Source: Lentzea kentuckyensis (GTDB lineage: Bacteria > Actinomycetota > Actinomycetes > Mycobacteriales > Pseudonocardiaceae). Taken from it: DNA of 64,000 bases. Below the pieces are notes generated by a model. The model had not been told where the DNA came from and ran no database searches. It worked only from the letters and a program-made list of their open reading frames with translations. Numbering within the stretch: the stretch's first letter is position 1; each line of letters starts with the position of its first letter. The stretch is from NCBI RefSeq assembly GCF_002150765.1, contig NZ_MUYM01000001.1:92326-156325 (forward strand). The letters run 5' to 3'. Below are positions 45,155 to 54,305 of this stretch, in pieces. The translations under genes and the position numbers were made by a program.

Positions 45155-48100
45155 ATGTTCCGCAAGGTTCTTGTCGCCAACCGCGGCGAGATCGCGATTC
45201 GCGCGTTCCGAGCCGCCTACGAACTGGGCGCGGGAACGGTCGCCGTTTTCCCTCACGAGGACCGAAACTCGCTGCACCGGTTGAAGGCGGACGAGTCCTA
45301 CGAGATCGGCGAGCCGGGCCACCCGGTTCGGGCGTACCTCTCCGTCGACGAGATCATCAAGGCCGCCCGCAAGGCGGGTGCCGACGCGATCTATCCGGGC
45401 TACGGCTTCCTGTCCGAGAACCCGGAACTCGCGATGGCGTGCCGCGAGGCCGGTCTCACGTTCATCGGCCCCGTCGCCGAGGTGCTGGAACTGACCGGCA
45501 ACAAGGCGCGCGCCATCGCCGCCGCCCGCGAGGCCGGGCTGCCGGTGCTGGAGTCGAGCCCGCCGTCGTCGGACGTCGAAGAGCTGCTCGAAGCGTCGAA
45601 GACCATGCGTTTCCCGGTGTTCGTCAAGGCCGTCGCCGGCGGTGGCGGCCGGGGCATGCGCAAGGTCGACGACCCGGCCGCGTTGCGCGAGGCCCTCGAA
45701 GCCGCCTCCCGCGAGGCGGAGTCGGCGTTCGGCGACCCGACCGTGTTCCTCGAGCAGGCCGTGGTCGAACCGCGCCACATCGAGGTGCAGATCCTCGCCG
45801 ACGGCCAGGGCAACGTGATCCACCTCTTCGAGCGCGACTGCTCCGTGCAGCGGCGCCACCAGAAGGTCATCGAGATCGCGCCCGCGCCGAACCTCGACCC
45901 CGAGCTGCGCGACCGCATCTGCAACGACGCGGTGAAGTTCGCCCGCCACATCGGCTACCGCAACGCCGGCACCGTCGAGTTCCTGCTCGACCCGCAGGGC
46001 CACTACGTCTTCATCGAGATGAACCCGCGCATCCAGGTCGAGCACACGGTCACCGAGGAGGTGACCGACGTCGACCTCGTGCAGTCGCAGATGCGCATCG
46101 CGTCCGGTGAGACCCTCGAAGACCTCGGCCTCAGCCAGGACACCGTCCAGCTGCGCGGCGCGGCGCTGCAGTGCCGCATCACCACGGAGGACCCCGCCAA
46201 CGGGTTCCGCCCGGACACCGGCACGATCAGCGCCTACCGCTCGCCCGGTGGTTCCGGCATCCGGCTCGACGGCGGTACGGCCGGTGCCGGCATGGCCATC
46301 AGCCCGCACTTCGACTCGATGCTCGTGAAGCTCACCTGCCGCGGCCGCACCTTCTCCCTCGCCGTCGCCCGTGCGCGCCGTGCGATCGCGGAGTTCCGCA
46401 TCCGCGGTGTGTCCACGAACATCCCGTTCATCCAGGCCGTGCTGGACGACCCGGACTTCTACGAGGGCCGCGTCACCACGTCGTTCATCGAGAAGCGCCC
46501 GCACCTGCTGACCGCGCGCCACTCGGCCGACCGCGGCACCCGCCTGCTGACCTACCTCGCGGACGTCACGGTCAACCACCCGAACGGCACCCGCCCGACC
46601 GCGGTGGACCCGCGGGAGAAGCTGCCGGTCGTCGACCTGAACGCCGAACCGCCCGCCGGCTCCAAGCAGAAGCTGGTCGAGCTCGGCCCCGAGGGCTTCG
46701 CGCGGTGGATGCGGGAGAGCAAGGCCGTCGGCGTCACGGACACGACGTTCCGCGACGCGCACCAGTCGCTGCTGGCGACCCGAGTGCGCACCAAGGACCT
46801 GCTCGCCGTCGCGCCGCACGTCGCGCGCATGACGCCGGAGCTGCTGTCGCTGGAGTGCTGGGGCGGCGCGACCTACGACGTGGCGCTGCGGTTCCTCGCG
46901 GAGGACCCGTGGGAACGGCTCGCCGCGCTGCGCGAGGCCGTGCCGAACATCAACCTGCAGATGCTGCTGCGCGGCCGCAACACGGTCGGCTACACGCCGT
47001 ACCCGGAGGCGGTCACCAAGGCGTTCGTGCAGGAGGCGACGAACACCGGCATCGACATCTTCCGGATCTTCGACGCGCTGAACGACGTCGAGCAGATGCG
47101 CCCGGCGATCGAGGCCGTGCGCGAGACCGGGACGGCGGTCGCGGAAGTCGCCCTGTGCTACACCAGCGACCTGTCCAACCCGGACGAACGTCTGTACACA
47201 CTGGACTACTACCTCAAGCTCGCCGAGCAGATCGTCGGCGCGGGCGCCCACGTGCTGGCCGTCAAGGACATGGCCGGCCTGCTGCGCGCACCCGCCGCCG
47301 CCCGCCTGATCTCGGCGCTGCGCAAGGAGTTCGACCTCCCGGTCCACCTGCACACGCACGACACGGCCGGTGGCCAGCTCGCGACCTACCTGGCGTCGAT
47401 CCAGGCCGGGGTGGACGCCATCGACGGCGCCGCCGCGTCGATGGCCGGCACGACGTCGCAGCCGCCGCTGTCGTCGATCGTGGCGCTGACCGACCACACC
47501 GAGCACAGCACGGGCCTCAACCTGCAGAACGTCTGCGACCTGGAGCCGTACTGGGAGGCCGTGCGCAAGATCTACGCGCCGTTCGAGTCCGGCATCCCCG
47601 GCCCGACCGGCCGCGTCTACCACCACGAGATCCCCGGTGGTCAGCTCTCGAACCTGCGCACCCAGGCCGTCGCACTCGGCCTCGGCGAGAAGTTCGAGGA
47701 GATCGAGTCGATGTACGCGGCCGCCGACCGCATGCTCGGCCACCTGGTGAAGGTGACGCCGTCGTCCAAGGTCGTCGGTGACCTCGCGCTGCACCTGGTG
47801 GGCGCGGGCGTGGCCCCGAAGGACTTCGAGGCGGACCCCGGCAAGTTCGACATCCCGGCCTCGGTGATCGGCTTCCTGCACGGCGAGCTGGGCGACCCGC
47901 CCGGCGGCTGGCCGGAGCCGTTCCGCAGCAAGGCCCTGGAGGGCCGGCCGGCGCCGAAGCCGATCGAGGAGCTGTCGCCGGAGGACGAGGCAGGGCTCGC
48001 GGACGACCGCCGGGCGACCCTGAACAGGTTGCTGTTCCCGGCGCCCACCAAGGAGTTCCGCACGCACCGCGACGCCTACGGTGACACGTCGGTGTTGCGC

Positions 48101-48532
48101 TCCAAGGACTTCTTCTACGGTCTGCGTCCTGGCGAGGAGTACTCGGTCGACCTGGAACCGGGAGTGCGCCTGCTGATCGGCCTGGAGGCGATCTCCGAGG
48201 CCGACGCGCGCGGCATCCGCACGGTCATGGCGACCCTGAACGGTCAGCTGCGGCCGATCCAGGTCCGCGACCGGTCCGTCGCGGCCGACATCCCGGCCGC
48301 GGAGAAGGCCGACCGCGCCAACCCGAACCACGTCGCGGCGCCGTTCGCGGGCGTGGTGACGGCGGCGGTGGCCGAGGGCGACTCGGTCGACGCCGGCCAG
48401 ACCGTCGCGACGATCGAGGCCATGAAGATGGAGGCCGCGATCACCGCTCCCAAGGCCGGCAAGGTGCAGCGCCTGGCGTTGCGCGGCGCCCAGCAGGTCG
48501 AGGGCGGCGATCTGCTGATCGTCCTGGAGTAG
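45155..48532 (+). CDS. pyc: Pyruvate carboxylase
   Basis: The 1125-residue single-chain biotin enzyme makes oxaloacetate from pyruvate, CO2 and ATP. Order of domains: biotin carboxylase (about 1-450; KAVAGGGGRGMRKV and MNPRIQVEHTVTEEV), carboxyltransferase (about 530-810; DTTFRDAHQSLLATRVR and the metal-binding HLHTHDTAGG), allosteric linker, and BCCP with the biotin Lys in EAMKMEAAI (about residue 1091). ATG 45155 has GGGAGGG upstream. Full length; a terminator follows. Confidence 0.97.
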   Translation: MFRKVLVANRGEIAIRAFRAAYELGAGTVAVFPHEDRNSLHRLKADESYEIGEPGHPVRAYLSVDEIIKAARKAGADAIYPGYGFLSENPELAMACREAGLTFIGPVAEVLELTGNKARAIAAAREAGLPVLESSPPSSDVEELLEASKTMRFPVFVKAVAGGGGRGMRKVDDPAALREALEAASREAESAFGDPTVFLEQAVVEPRHIEVQILADGQGNVIHLFERDCSVQRRHQKVIEIAPAPNLDPELRDRICNDAVKFARHIGYRNAGTVEFLLDPQGHYVFIEMNPRIQVEHTVTEEVTDVDLVQSQMRIASGETLEDLGLSQDTVQLRGAALQCRITTEDPANGFRPDTGTISAYRSPGGSGIRLDGGTAGAGMAISPHFDSMLVKLTCRGRTFSLAVARARRAIAEFRIRGVSTNIPFIQAVLDDPDFYEGRVTTSFIEKRPHLLTARHSADRGTRLLTYLADVTVNHPNGTRPTAVDPREKLPVVDLNAEPPAGSKQKLVELGPEGFARWMRESKAVGVTDTTFRDAHQSLLATRVRTKDLLAVAPHVARMTPELLSLECWGGATYDVALRFLAEDPWERLAALREAVPNINLQMLLRGRNTVGYTPYPEAVTKAFVQEATNTGIDIFRIFDALNDVEQMRPAIEAVRETGTAVAEVALCYTSDLSNPDERLYTLDYYLKLAEQIVGAGAHVLAVKDMAGLLRAPAAARLISALRKEFDLPVHLHTHDTAGGQLATYLASIQAGVDAIDGAAASMAGTTSQPPLSSIVALTDHTEHSTGLNLQNVCDLEPYWEAVRKIYAPFESGIPGPTGRVYHHEIPGGQLSNLRTQAVALGLGEKFEEIESMYAAADRMLGHLVKVTPSSKVVGDLALHLVGAGVAPKDFEADPGKFDIPASVIGFLHGELGDPPGGWPEPFRSKALEGRPAPKPIEELSPEDEAGLADDRRATLNRLLFPAPTKEFRTHRDAYGDTSVLRSKDFFYGLRPGEEYSVDLEPGVRLLIGLEAISEADARGIRTVMATLNGQLRPIQVRDRSVAADIPAAEKADRANPNHVAAPFAGVVTAAVAEGDSVDAGQTVATIEAMKMEAAITAPKAGKVQRLALRGAQQVEGGDLLIVLE

Positions 48533-48544
48533 CTCCGCTTTGCG

Positions 48545-48576
48545 CGAAGGGCCCGGCCGGCTGGCCGGGCCCTTCG
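48545..48576 (+). terminator. Terminator after pyc
   Basis: CGAAGGGCCCGGCC (48545-48558) pairs perfectly with GGCCGGGCCCTTCG (48563-48576) across a 4-base loop, 13 bases past the pyc stop. It ends CGTCGT without a U-run. Confidence 0.88.
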
Positions 48577-48653
48577 TCGTGCTGCGGGGCCTGAGGAACT
48601 CGACGACCATTTCCTGCGTTGCACCGGGCACGGAGCAGGAAGAGGGTTCGATC

Positions 48654-49727
48654 ATGAAGAAGGCGTTGGCCGGGCTGCTCGGACTGGCGGGTGTGGCCTG
48701 GGCGTTGCGGGACGTGCCCCGGCAGCTGGGCGGCAAGCCGGATCCGGTCCGGATGGCGCGTTCGCCGCGGTACCGGAGCGGGAAGTTCCACAACGACAAG
48801 GAAGTCCGCACGGTCCCGGACGGCGACTCCTTCTCCGTGCGCGACTTCATCTTCGGCGGCGAGGACCGCAAGCCGTCCTCCGCGGTACCGCTGGTGGGAC
48901 CGGCCGCGCCGGTGACCTCCGGCCTGCACATCACCTGGTACGGCCACGCGTCGGCGTTGATCGAGATCGACGGCGCCGCGGTGCTGGTGGATCCCGTGTG
49001 GAGCGACCGCGTCTCGCCGTCCGCGCACGTTGGACCGAAGAGATTGCACGCGGTTCCACACGAACTGTCTGATTTGCCCGCCTTGAGCGCTGTGGTGATC
49101 TCGCACGACCACTACGACCACCTGGACATGGCGACTGTGGACACGTTGGTGCGCACGTCGTCCGCCGTGTTCGTGGTGCCGTTGGGGCTGGGCGCGCATC
49201 TGCTGCGGTGGGACGTGCCGGCGGACCGGATCGTCGAGCTGGACTGGGACGAGTCGCACTCCGTCGACGGGTTCACGCTCACTTGTACTGCGGCACAACA
49301 CTTTTCCGGTCGTTCGGTGCAGCGCAACGTGACGTTGTGGGCGTCGTGGGTGATCGCTCGCGGCTCCCGGTCGGTGTTTTACAGCGGTGACACCGGGTAC
49401 TTCCCCGGCTACAAGACGATCGGCGAGGCGCACGGGCCGTTCGACGCGGTGCTGATGCAGGTCGGCGCGTACAACGACGCGTGGCCGGACATCCACATGA
49501 CGCCGGAGGACGGCGTTCGGGCTTTCGACGACCTCGGCGGCGGGCTGCTGATCCCGGTGCACTGGGCGACGTTCAACCTGGCGCTGCACCCGTGGGGCGA
49601 GCCGATCGACCGGGTGTGGCGCGAGGTGAAGGCTCGGGGGATGAAGCTGGCCGTGCCTCGGCCGGGAGAGCGGGTCGACGTGGACGCGCCAAACGATGTT
49701 GACGGGTGGTGGCAGGCTCTCGCCTGA
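48654..49727 (+). CDS. NAPE-PLD/UlaG-like metallo-beta-lactamase-fold hydrolase
   Basis: The 357-residue protein has a short hydrophobic N-terminus (KKALAGLLGLAGVAWALR) and a metallo-beta-lactamase domain: ITWYGHASALIEIDG, the metal motif SHDHYDHLD (HxHxDH, about residues 163-169), SGDTGYF and VPVHWATFNL near the end. This is the N-acyl-phosphatidylethanolamine phospholipase D-like subgroup; its bacterial role is not settled. ATG 48654 follows GGAAGAGGG. It stands alone after the pyc terminator. Confidence 0.88.
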   Translation: MKKALAGLLGLAGVAWALRDVPRQLGGKPDPVRMARSPRYRSGKFHNDKEVRTVPDGDSFSVRDFIFGGEDRKPSSAVPLVGPAAPVTSGLHITWYGHASALIEIDGAAVLVDPVWSDRVSPSAHVGPKRLHAVPHELSDLPALSAVVISHDHYDHLDMATVDTLVRTSSAVFVVPLGLGAHLLRWDVPADRIVELDWDESHSVDGFTLTCTAAQHFSGRSVQRNVTLWASWVIARGSRSVFYSGDTGYFPGYKTIGEAHGPFDAVLMQVGAYNDAWPDIHMTPEDGVRAFDDLGGGLLIPVHWATFNLALHPWGEPIDRVWREVKARGMKLAVPRPGERVDVDAPNDVDGWWQALA

Positions 49728-49791
49728 CGCCTTCAGGTCTGGGGAAAGCGCTCTTGATCTTGTGACGGCAAGGGCGGGGCCTGCGCGCCGG

Positions 49792-50211
49792 CTCACCAAC
49801 TACGAGGCCAACGTGGTCAGCGCGGTGCTCGTCACCGAGGCCCTCGCGCCACGGCTCGCGGACAACGGCCGCGTGATCGACATCGGTTCCATCGCGGGCC
49901 GCCGCGGTGGCGGCAGCTACGGCGCCGCGAAGGCCGCGGTGGAGGCGTGGACCGCGGACCTGGCCGGCGAACTGGGATCGCGCCGGATCACCGCCAACGT
50001 CGTGTCACCCGGCCTGATCGTCGACACGGAGTTCTTCGGCGACTCGATGACCGACGAACGCCTGAACACGCTCGTGGGGCAGACCAAGAACGGCCGCGCC
50101 GGCACGCCGCAGGACGTGGCCGCGCTGGTGGCGTTCCTCGCGTCGGAGCACGCCGGACACATCACCGGCCAGGTGCTCGCCGCGAACGGCGGAGCGCACC
50201 TGGGACGATGA
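49792..50211 (+). pseudogene. Truncated short-chain dehydrogenase/reductase (N-terminal half missing)
   Basis: The frame encodes about 139 residues matching the C-terminal half of an FabG-type SDR: the family helix NYEANVVSAVLVTEAL, the catalytic Ser (IDIGSIAG), the Tyr/Lys pair in SYGAAKAAVEAW, NVVSPGLIVDTEFF and the final GHITGQVLAANGGAHLGR. The nucleotide-binding N-terminal half (TGxxxGIG, NAG) that should cover about 100 residues is absent; the 64 bases upstream to the previous stop show no SDR sequence. It is most likely a deletion remnant, not a working reductase. rsmD begins 5 bases later. Confidence 0.8.
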
Positions 50212-50215
50212 GCCG

Positions 50216-50770
50216 GTGACACGAATCGTTGCCGGGACCGCGGGTGGGCGGCGGCTCAGGGTGCCGCCCAAGGGCACGCGGCCCACGTCCGACCGGGTGC
50301 GTGAGGCGCTCTTCAGTTCGCTTGAGGCGATGATGGACCTCGACGGCGTGCGGGTGCTGGATCTGTACGCCGGCTCGGGGGCGTTGGGGTTCGAGGCGTT
50401 GAGCCGGGGGGCGGCGCACGCGACGTTCGTCGAGTCGGACAAGCGGGCGGCCGAGGTGCTCAAGGCGAACGCCAAGGAGCTGGGGTTCGGCGACTCGACG
50501 ATCGCGCACCGCACTGCTGAGGCGTACGTCACCGGTGACGGGGAGAAGTTCGACGTCGTGTTCGCCGATCCGCCGTACGCGGTGAGCGACGACGAGCTGC
50601 GGAAGGTGCTGCACGCGCTGGCGCACCGGCTGGCCGCCGACGCGGTGCTGATTGTGGAACGTGCTTCGCGAAGTGGCGAACCAGATTGGCCTGCGGTAGT
50701 GGAACCGTTGCGTGCCAAGCGATACGGCGACACGGCCGTGTATTGGGGTCAGGTGCGTTCTGATGGGTGA
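50216..50770 (+). CDS. rsmD: 16S rRNA (guanine(966)-N(2))-methyltransferase
   Basis: The 184-residue SAM-dependent enzyme methylates G966 of 16S rRNA. It has RIVAGTAGGRRL, TRPTSDRVREALFSSLE, the SAM-binding VLDLYAGSGALGFEALSRGA (about 46-65) and the catalytic DPPY (about 121). GTG 50216 opens just after the SDR remnant; coaD follows after 53 bases, as in mycobacteria. Confidence 0.94.
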   Translation: MTRIVAGTAGGRRLRVPPKGTRPTSDRVREALFSSLEAMMDLDGVRVLDLYAGSGALGFEALSRGAAHATFVESDKRAAEVLKANAKELGFGDSTIAHRTAEAYVTGDGEKFDVVFADPPYAVSDDELRKVLHALAHRLAADAVLIVERASRSGEPDWPAVVEPLRAKRYGDTAVYWGQVRSDG

Positions 50771-50823
50771 CGAGAACCACGGACACGCCTGGAGGCGTCC
50801 GATCGGGTGCTAACGTCCGCTTC

Positions 50824-51306
50824 ATGACGCGTGCCGTGTACCCCGGCTCCTACGACCCGGTAACCAACGGCCACCTGGACATCATCGGGAGAGCCGCGCA
50901 CCTGTTCGAAGAGGTCGTCGTCGCCGTGCTCATCAACAAGAACAAGCGCACCTTGTTCGACGTCGAGGAGCGCCAGGAGATGCTGCGCGAGGTCACTGCC
51001 CAGTGGGACAACGTGCGCGTGGATTCGTGGCACGGGCTGTTGGTCGACTACTGCCGTGAGAACAACATCAAGGCCATCGTGAAGGGCCTGCGGGCGGTCA
51101 GCGACTACGACTACGAGTTGCAGATGGCCCAGATGAACCACCAGCTCACCGGCGTCGACACGCTGTTCATGCAGGCCAGCCCGCAGTACTCCTACCTGGC
51201 GTCTTCGCTGGTCAAGGAGGTCGCGACGTACGGTGGCGACGTCTCGACGCTGCTGCCGGCGACGATCGAGCAGCGGCTGCAGCAGCGCCTCGCCGAGACC
51301 CGCTAG
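50824..51306 (+). CDS. coaD: Phosphopantetheine adenylyltransferase
   Basis: The 160-residue enzyme catalyses the next-to-last step of coenzyme A synthesis. It has AVYPGSYDPVTNGHLDII with the nucleotide-binding T/HxGH motif, KGLRAVSDYDYELQMAQMN and YSYLASSLVKEVA. ATG 50824 is the start; the open frame extends 57 bases upstream into the gap. Length is normal. Its last 4 bases overlap the end of the convergent GNAT gene. Confidence 0.96.
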   Translation: MTRAVYPGSYDPVTNGHLDIIGRAAHLFEEVVVAVLINKNKRTLFDVEERQEMLREVTAQWDNVRVDSWHGLLVDYCRENNIKAIVKGLRAVSDYDYELQMAQMNHQLTGVDTLFMQASPQYSYLASSLVKEVATYGGDVSTLLPATIEQRLQQRLAETR

Positions 51307-51749
51307 AGCGACAGCTTCATGCCCACGTGCGACGCGGTGAAGCCGAGCCGCTCGTAGAACCGGTGCGCGTCCACCCGTGACGCGTCGGTCGTCAGCTGGA
51401 CCATGCCGCAGCCGCGGGCGCGGGCCTCGTCGACCGCCCAGGTCACGAGTAGCTCGCCCAGGCCGCGGCCGCGCTGGTCGGAACGCACCCGGACGGCCTC
51501 GACGGTCGCACGGGTCATGCCCATCCGGGACAGGCCGGACGTGAAGGTGAGCTGCAGCGTGCCCACCACCTCGTCACCGGCCACCGCGACGGCCAGGTAC
51601 TGGTGCGGGTCGGCGTCGATCACCTCGAACGCCTTCAGGTAGGCCGGGTCGCCCGGCTGTTCGCGCTGAGCGCCCAGGTGGTCGTCGGCGAGCATCGCCA
51701 CGATCGGGTGGACGTCGGCCGCGGTGGCCCGCCTGATGCTGATGGTCAC
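51303..51749 (-). CDS. GNAT-family N-acetyltransferase
   Basis: The 148-residue protein has VEAVRVRSDQRGRGLGELLVTWAVDEA (acetyl-CoA loop, about 80-106) and DAHRFYERLGF near the C-terminus, both standard for GNATs. The substrate is unknown. GTG 51749 is preferred (AGGA 6 bases upstream); an earlier in-frame GTG at 51764 lies at the edge of a hairpin. Divergent from sepIVA. Confidence 0.87.
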   Translation of the reverse strand: MTISIRRATAADVHPIVAMLADDHLGAQREQPGDPAYLKAFEVIDADPHQYLAVAVAGDEVVGTLQLTFTSGLSRMGMTRATVEAVRVRSDQRGRGLGELLVTWAVDEARARGCGMVQLTTDASRVDAHRFYERLGFTASHVGMKLSL

Positions 51750-51764
51750 GGCAAATCCTGACAC

Positions 51765-51803
51765 GCCCTGCCGATCTCCCTCTTTCGGGGAGATCGGCAG
51801 GGC
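51765..51803. promoter_or_regulatory. Strong 16-bp inverted repeat between the GNAT and sepIVA genes
   Basis: GCCCTGCCGATCTCCC (51765-51780) pairs perfectly with its complement at 51788-51803 around TCTTTCG. It lies in the divergent promoter region, 16 bases before the GNAT start. It may be an operator, a hairpin in the GNAT leader, or a bidirectional terminator. Confidence 0.7.
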
Positions 51804-51808
51804 ACACT

Positions 51809-51826
51809 TGTGGATGGGGATCCACA
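51809..51826. promoter_or_regulatory. Second, smaller inverted repeat before sepIVA
   Basis: TGTGGAT-GGGG-ATCCACA is a 7-bp perfect palindrome 19 bases upstream of the sepIVA GTG, immediately after the larger repeat. It could be a repressor operator. The sequence is only loosely like a DnaA box and I do not call it one. Confidence 0.45.
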
Positions 51827-51844
51827 GGGGTTAGGGAGTGAGAC

Positions 51845-52561
51845 GTGTACCGGGTGTTCGAGGCACTCGACGAGCTCGTCACGATCGTCGAGGAAGCACG
51901 CGGAGTACCGATGACCTCGGGCTGTGTCGTGCCGCGCGGTGACGTGCTCGAACTGCTCGACGACGTGCGCGATGCCATTCCCGCGGAGCTGGACGACGCG
52001 CAGGACGTGCTCGACCACAAGGACGAGCTGGTCGGCAAGGCCAAGCACGACGCGGAAGCGGGCGTCTCCAAGGCGCGGGCGGACGCCGACCGCATGCTCG
52101 CGGAGGCCCAGGCCGAGGCCGAGGCGATGCTGTCCGACGCGCGGGCCCGCGCGGAACGGATGATCGCCGAGGCGGAGGACCAGGCGGAACGGACCGTGGC
52201 CGCCGGCCGGCAGGAGTACGACGACCTGGTGGGCCGCTCGCACGCCGAGGCCGAGCGGATGATCCAGGCAGGCCGTGCCAACTACGAGCGCGCGACCGAG
52301 GACGGCAGGGCCGAGCAGGCCAGGCTCGTCAACGAGCAGGAGGTCGTCCGGGCGGCGCACGCCGAGGCGGCGCGCCTGCTGGACGCCGCGCAGAGCGAGT
52401 CGATCCGGCTGCGTTCGGAGTGCGACGCGTACGTGGACGGCAAGCTCGCGGACTTCGAGGACCTCCTCGCGCACACGCTCAGGTCGGTCGGCAAGGGCCG
52501 TTCGCACCTGCGCGGACCGGCCGTCGCGGGGGCCGCGGCGCCGTTCGACTACGGTGCCTGA
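51845..52561 (+). CDS. sepIVA: SepIVA-like septum/polar scaffold protein
   Basis: The 238-residue protein is a DivIVA-domain-like coiled coil: YRVFEALDELVTIVEEARGVPMTSGCVVPRGDVLELLDDVRDAIP at the N-terminus, then a long Ala/Glu/Arg heptad helix (about 60-215), ending in a short disordered tail. Size, sequence start and position just before yceD/rpmF/rnc match mycobacterial SepIVA (Rv2927c-type), which organises septum and polar membrane. GTG 51845 has GGGAG upstream. Confidence 0.88.
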   Translation: MYRVFEALDELVTIVEEARGVPMTSGCVVPRGDVLELLDDVRDAIPAELDDAQDVLDHKDELVGKAKHDAEAGVSKARADADRMLAEAQAEAEAMLSDARARAERMIAEAEDQAERTVAAGRQEYDDLVGRSHAEAERMIQAGRANYERATEDGRAEQARLVNEQEVVRAAHAEAARLLDAAQSESIRLRSECDAYVDGKLADFEDLLAHTLRSVGKGRSHLRGPAVAGAAAPFDYGA

Positions 52562-52710
52562 CGAACCAGCTTGGTCGCAGGGCGCCTGAACGTGTGATTC
52601 GCGCTACGTCTTGCAGGTGCGATCACCTGCGGATTTCACGCGTGAGCCCGTCGTCCCGTACCCTGGACCGGCTGGACGTGGTAGGTCCCCGCCGGCAACA
52701 ACCCGAAATC

Positions 52711-53292
52711 ATGACTGAGCATCGTCACGCGTCCACGCGTCCCACAGCATCCAGTCCCTGGGTCATCGACACCAGGGACATCGGCCGTCGCGCCGGTCTG
52801 AGCCGACCCCTCGTGAGGTCGGTCCCCGGCGAAGGTGTGGGGCTGCTCGGGGTGATCGCGGTGCCTGAGAGCGGGGAAGTTGAGCTCGACCTCCTGATCG
52901 AATCGGTCGTGGAGGGCCTGCTCGTGTCGGGGACAGCGTCCGCGAAGGTCGAGGGTGAGTGCGCGAGGTGTCTCGAGTCGCTCACCGATGAGGTTGAAGT
53001 CCGGATCACGGAGCTCTACGCGTGGCCGGACAGCACCACGGACGAGACCACGGATGAAGACGAGGTCAGCCGGATCGTCAACGATCTGATCGACCTCGAG
53101 CCTGTGGTGCGGGACGCCATCGTTCTCGCGCTGCCGCAGGCGCCGCTCTGCGAGCCGGACTGCAAGGGGCTTTGCTCCGAGTGTGGTGGCAGGTGGGCGG
53201 AGCTCGGGCCCGACCACGGGCATGAGACGATTGACCCTCGTTGGGCCGCGTTGCAAGAGCGGTTCAGCGATGACAACTCGGAGGAGAAGTAG
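52711..53292 (+). CDS. YceD/DUF177-family 23S rRNA accumulation protein
   Basis: The 193-residue protein is the DUF177/YceD type: the core [34 protein letters not shown] and the C-terminal zinc-ligand-like [15 protein letters not shown] (four Cys). YceD is needed for normal 23S rRNA accumulation. It precedes rpmF by 2 bases, the conserved order yceD-rpmF-rnc. ATG 52711 is chosen; the 149-bp gap before it holds no gene. Confidence 0.9.
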   Translation: MTEHRHASTRPTASSPWVIDTRDIGRRAGLSRPLVRSVPGEGVGLLGVIAVPESGEVELDLLIESVVEGLLVSGTASAKVEGECARCLESLTDEVEVRITELYAWPDSTTDETTDEDEVSRIVNDLIDLEPVVRDAIVLALPQAPLCEPDCKGLCSECGGRWAELGPDHGHETIDPRWAALQERFSDDNSEEK

Positions 53293-53294
53293 TC

Positions 53295-53477
53295 GTGGCC
53301 GTCCCGAAGCGGAAAATGTCGCGTTCGAACACCCGCGCGCGCCGTTCCCAGTGGAAGACGTCTGCCGTGCACCTGGTGGCGTGCTCCAACAAGGCTTGCC
53401 GCCAGCCGAAGCCGCAGCACGTCGCCTGCCCGGCCTGTGGTCAGTACGCTGGCCGCCAGGTCGCTCAGCCGGCCTGA
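53295..53477 (+). CDS. rpmF: Ribosomal protein L32
   Basis: The 60-residue protein begins [22 protein letters not shown] and contains a zinc-type ribbon with CSNKAC...CPACG cysteines. GTG 53295 follows the yceD stop by 2 bases. It is followed by rnc with close spacing. Length and pattern are typical for actinobacterial L32. Confidence 0.95.
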   Translation: MAVPKRKMSRSNTRARRSQWKTSAVHLVACSNKACRQPKPQHVACPACGQYAGRQVAQPA

Positions 53478-53493
53478 TCTCCTCGGCAACGCA

Positions 53494-54297
53494 GTGGGGG
53501 GAAAGCCGCCGCGCGCTCCGCAAGCTGACCGCGCGACTTTGTCCGAAGCGCTCGGCGTCCAGTTGGACGCCGAGCTGCTCGGGCTTTCGCTGACCCACAG
53601 GTCGTACGCGTACGAGAACGGCGGCCTGCCGCCGAACGAGCGTCTCGAGTTCCTGGGAGACGCCGTACTGGGGTTGGTCGTCACCGACCACCTCTACCGC
53701 ACCCATCCCGATCTTCCCGAGGGTCAGCTCGCGAAGCTTCGCGCCAGCGTGGTCAACATGCACGCGCTCGCGGGTGTAGCGCGTGACCTGGGAGAAGGCG
53801 GGCTCGGTGCACACCTGTTGCTCGGTCGCGGCGAAGAGCTGACCGGCGGCAGGGACAAGGCGAGCATCCTCGCCGACGGCCTCGAGGCCGTCATCGGTGC
53901 GGTGTACCTGCAGTTCGGTATCGATACCGCACGAACGTTCGTTCACCGGCTGTTCGATCCACTCTTGGCCAAAGCTCCGCTTCTGGGTGCTGGACTGGAC
54001 TGGAAGACAAGCCTGCAGGAGCTCACCGCTCAAGCCAGTCTCGGCGTCCCGGAGTACCGCGTGGACGACCAGGGGCCGGACCACCGCAAGGAGTTCACCG
54101 CCACGGTGCTCGTCGGTGGCCAGCCTTACGGCAAGGGTGATGGGCGCACCAAGAAGGAAGCCGAGCAGAAAGCCGCTGAAGCGGCTTATCATGTTCTGTC
54201 GGAGCGGGTCAAGGCCGAGCAGGAGTCGGTCCGATCCGCAAACGGACAGAATGGCGCCTCGGTGACGCCAGGGACCGCCCCAACCGAGGAAGACTGA
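53494..54297 (+). CDS. rnc: Ribonuclease III
   Basis: The 267-residue double-strand-specific RNase has the signature [16 protein letters not shown] (about 45-60), an endonuclease domain to about residue 160 and a double-stranded-RNA-binding domain (about 170-240; [33 protein letters not shown]). A 25-residue polar tail follows. GTG 53494 gives an N-terminus close to mycobacterial Rnc; GTG 53437 would overlap rpmF. Its neighbours yceD, rpmF and mutM are conserved. Confidence 0.94.
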   Translation: MGGKPPRAPQADRATLSEALGVQLDAELLGLSLTHRSYAYENGGLPPNERLEFLGDAVLGLVVTDHLYRTHPDLPEGQLAKLRASVVNMHALAGVARDLGEGGLGAHLLLGRGEELTGGRDKASILADGLEAVIGAVYLQFGIDTARTFVHRLFDPLLAKAPLLGAGLDWKTSLQELTAQASLGVPEYRVDDQGPDHRKEFTATVLVGGQPYGKGDGRTKKEAEQKAAEAAYHVLSERVKAEQESVRSANGQNGASVTPGTAPTEED

Positions 54298-54305
54298 GAA
54301 ACGCA

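Noticed and set aside
45149..48934. 1261-codon minus-strand frame
   Set aside because: It is antisense to pyc; its composition (Arg/His/Leu/Val-rich) is typical of a shadow frame, and pyc has all motifs.
51809..51826. Possible DnaA boxes or replication-origin element
   Set aside because: Only loose similarity to TTATCCACA and no cluster; no dnaA, dnaN or AT-rich region is near.
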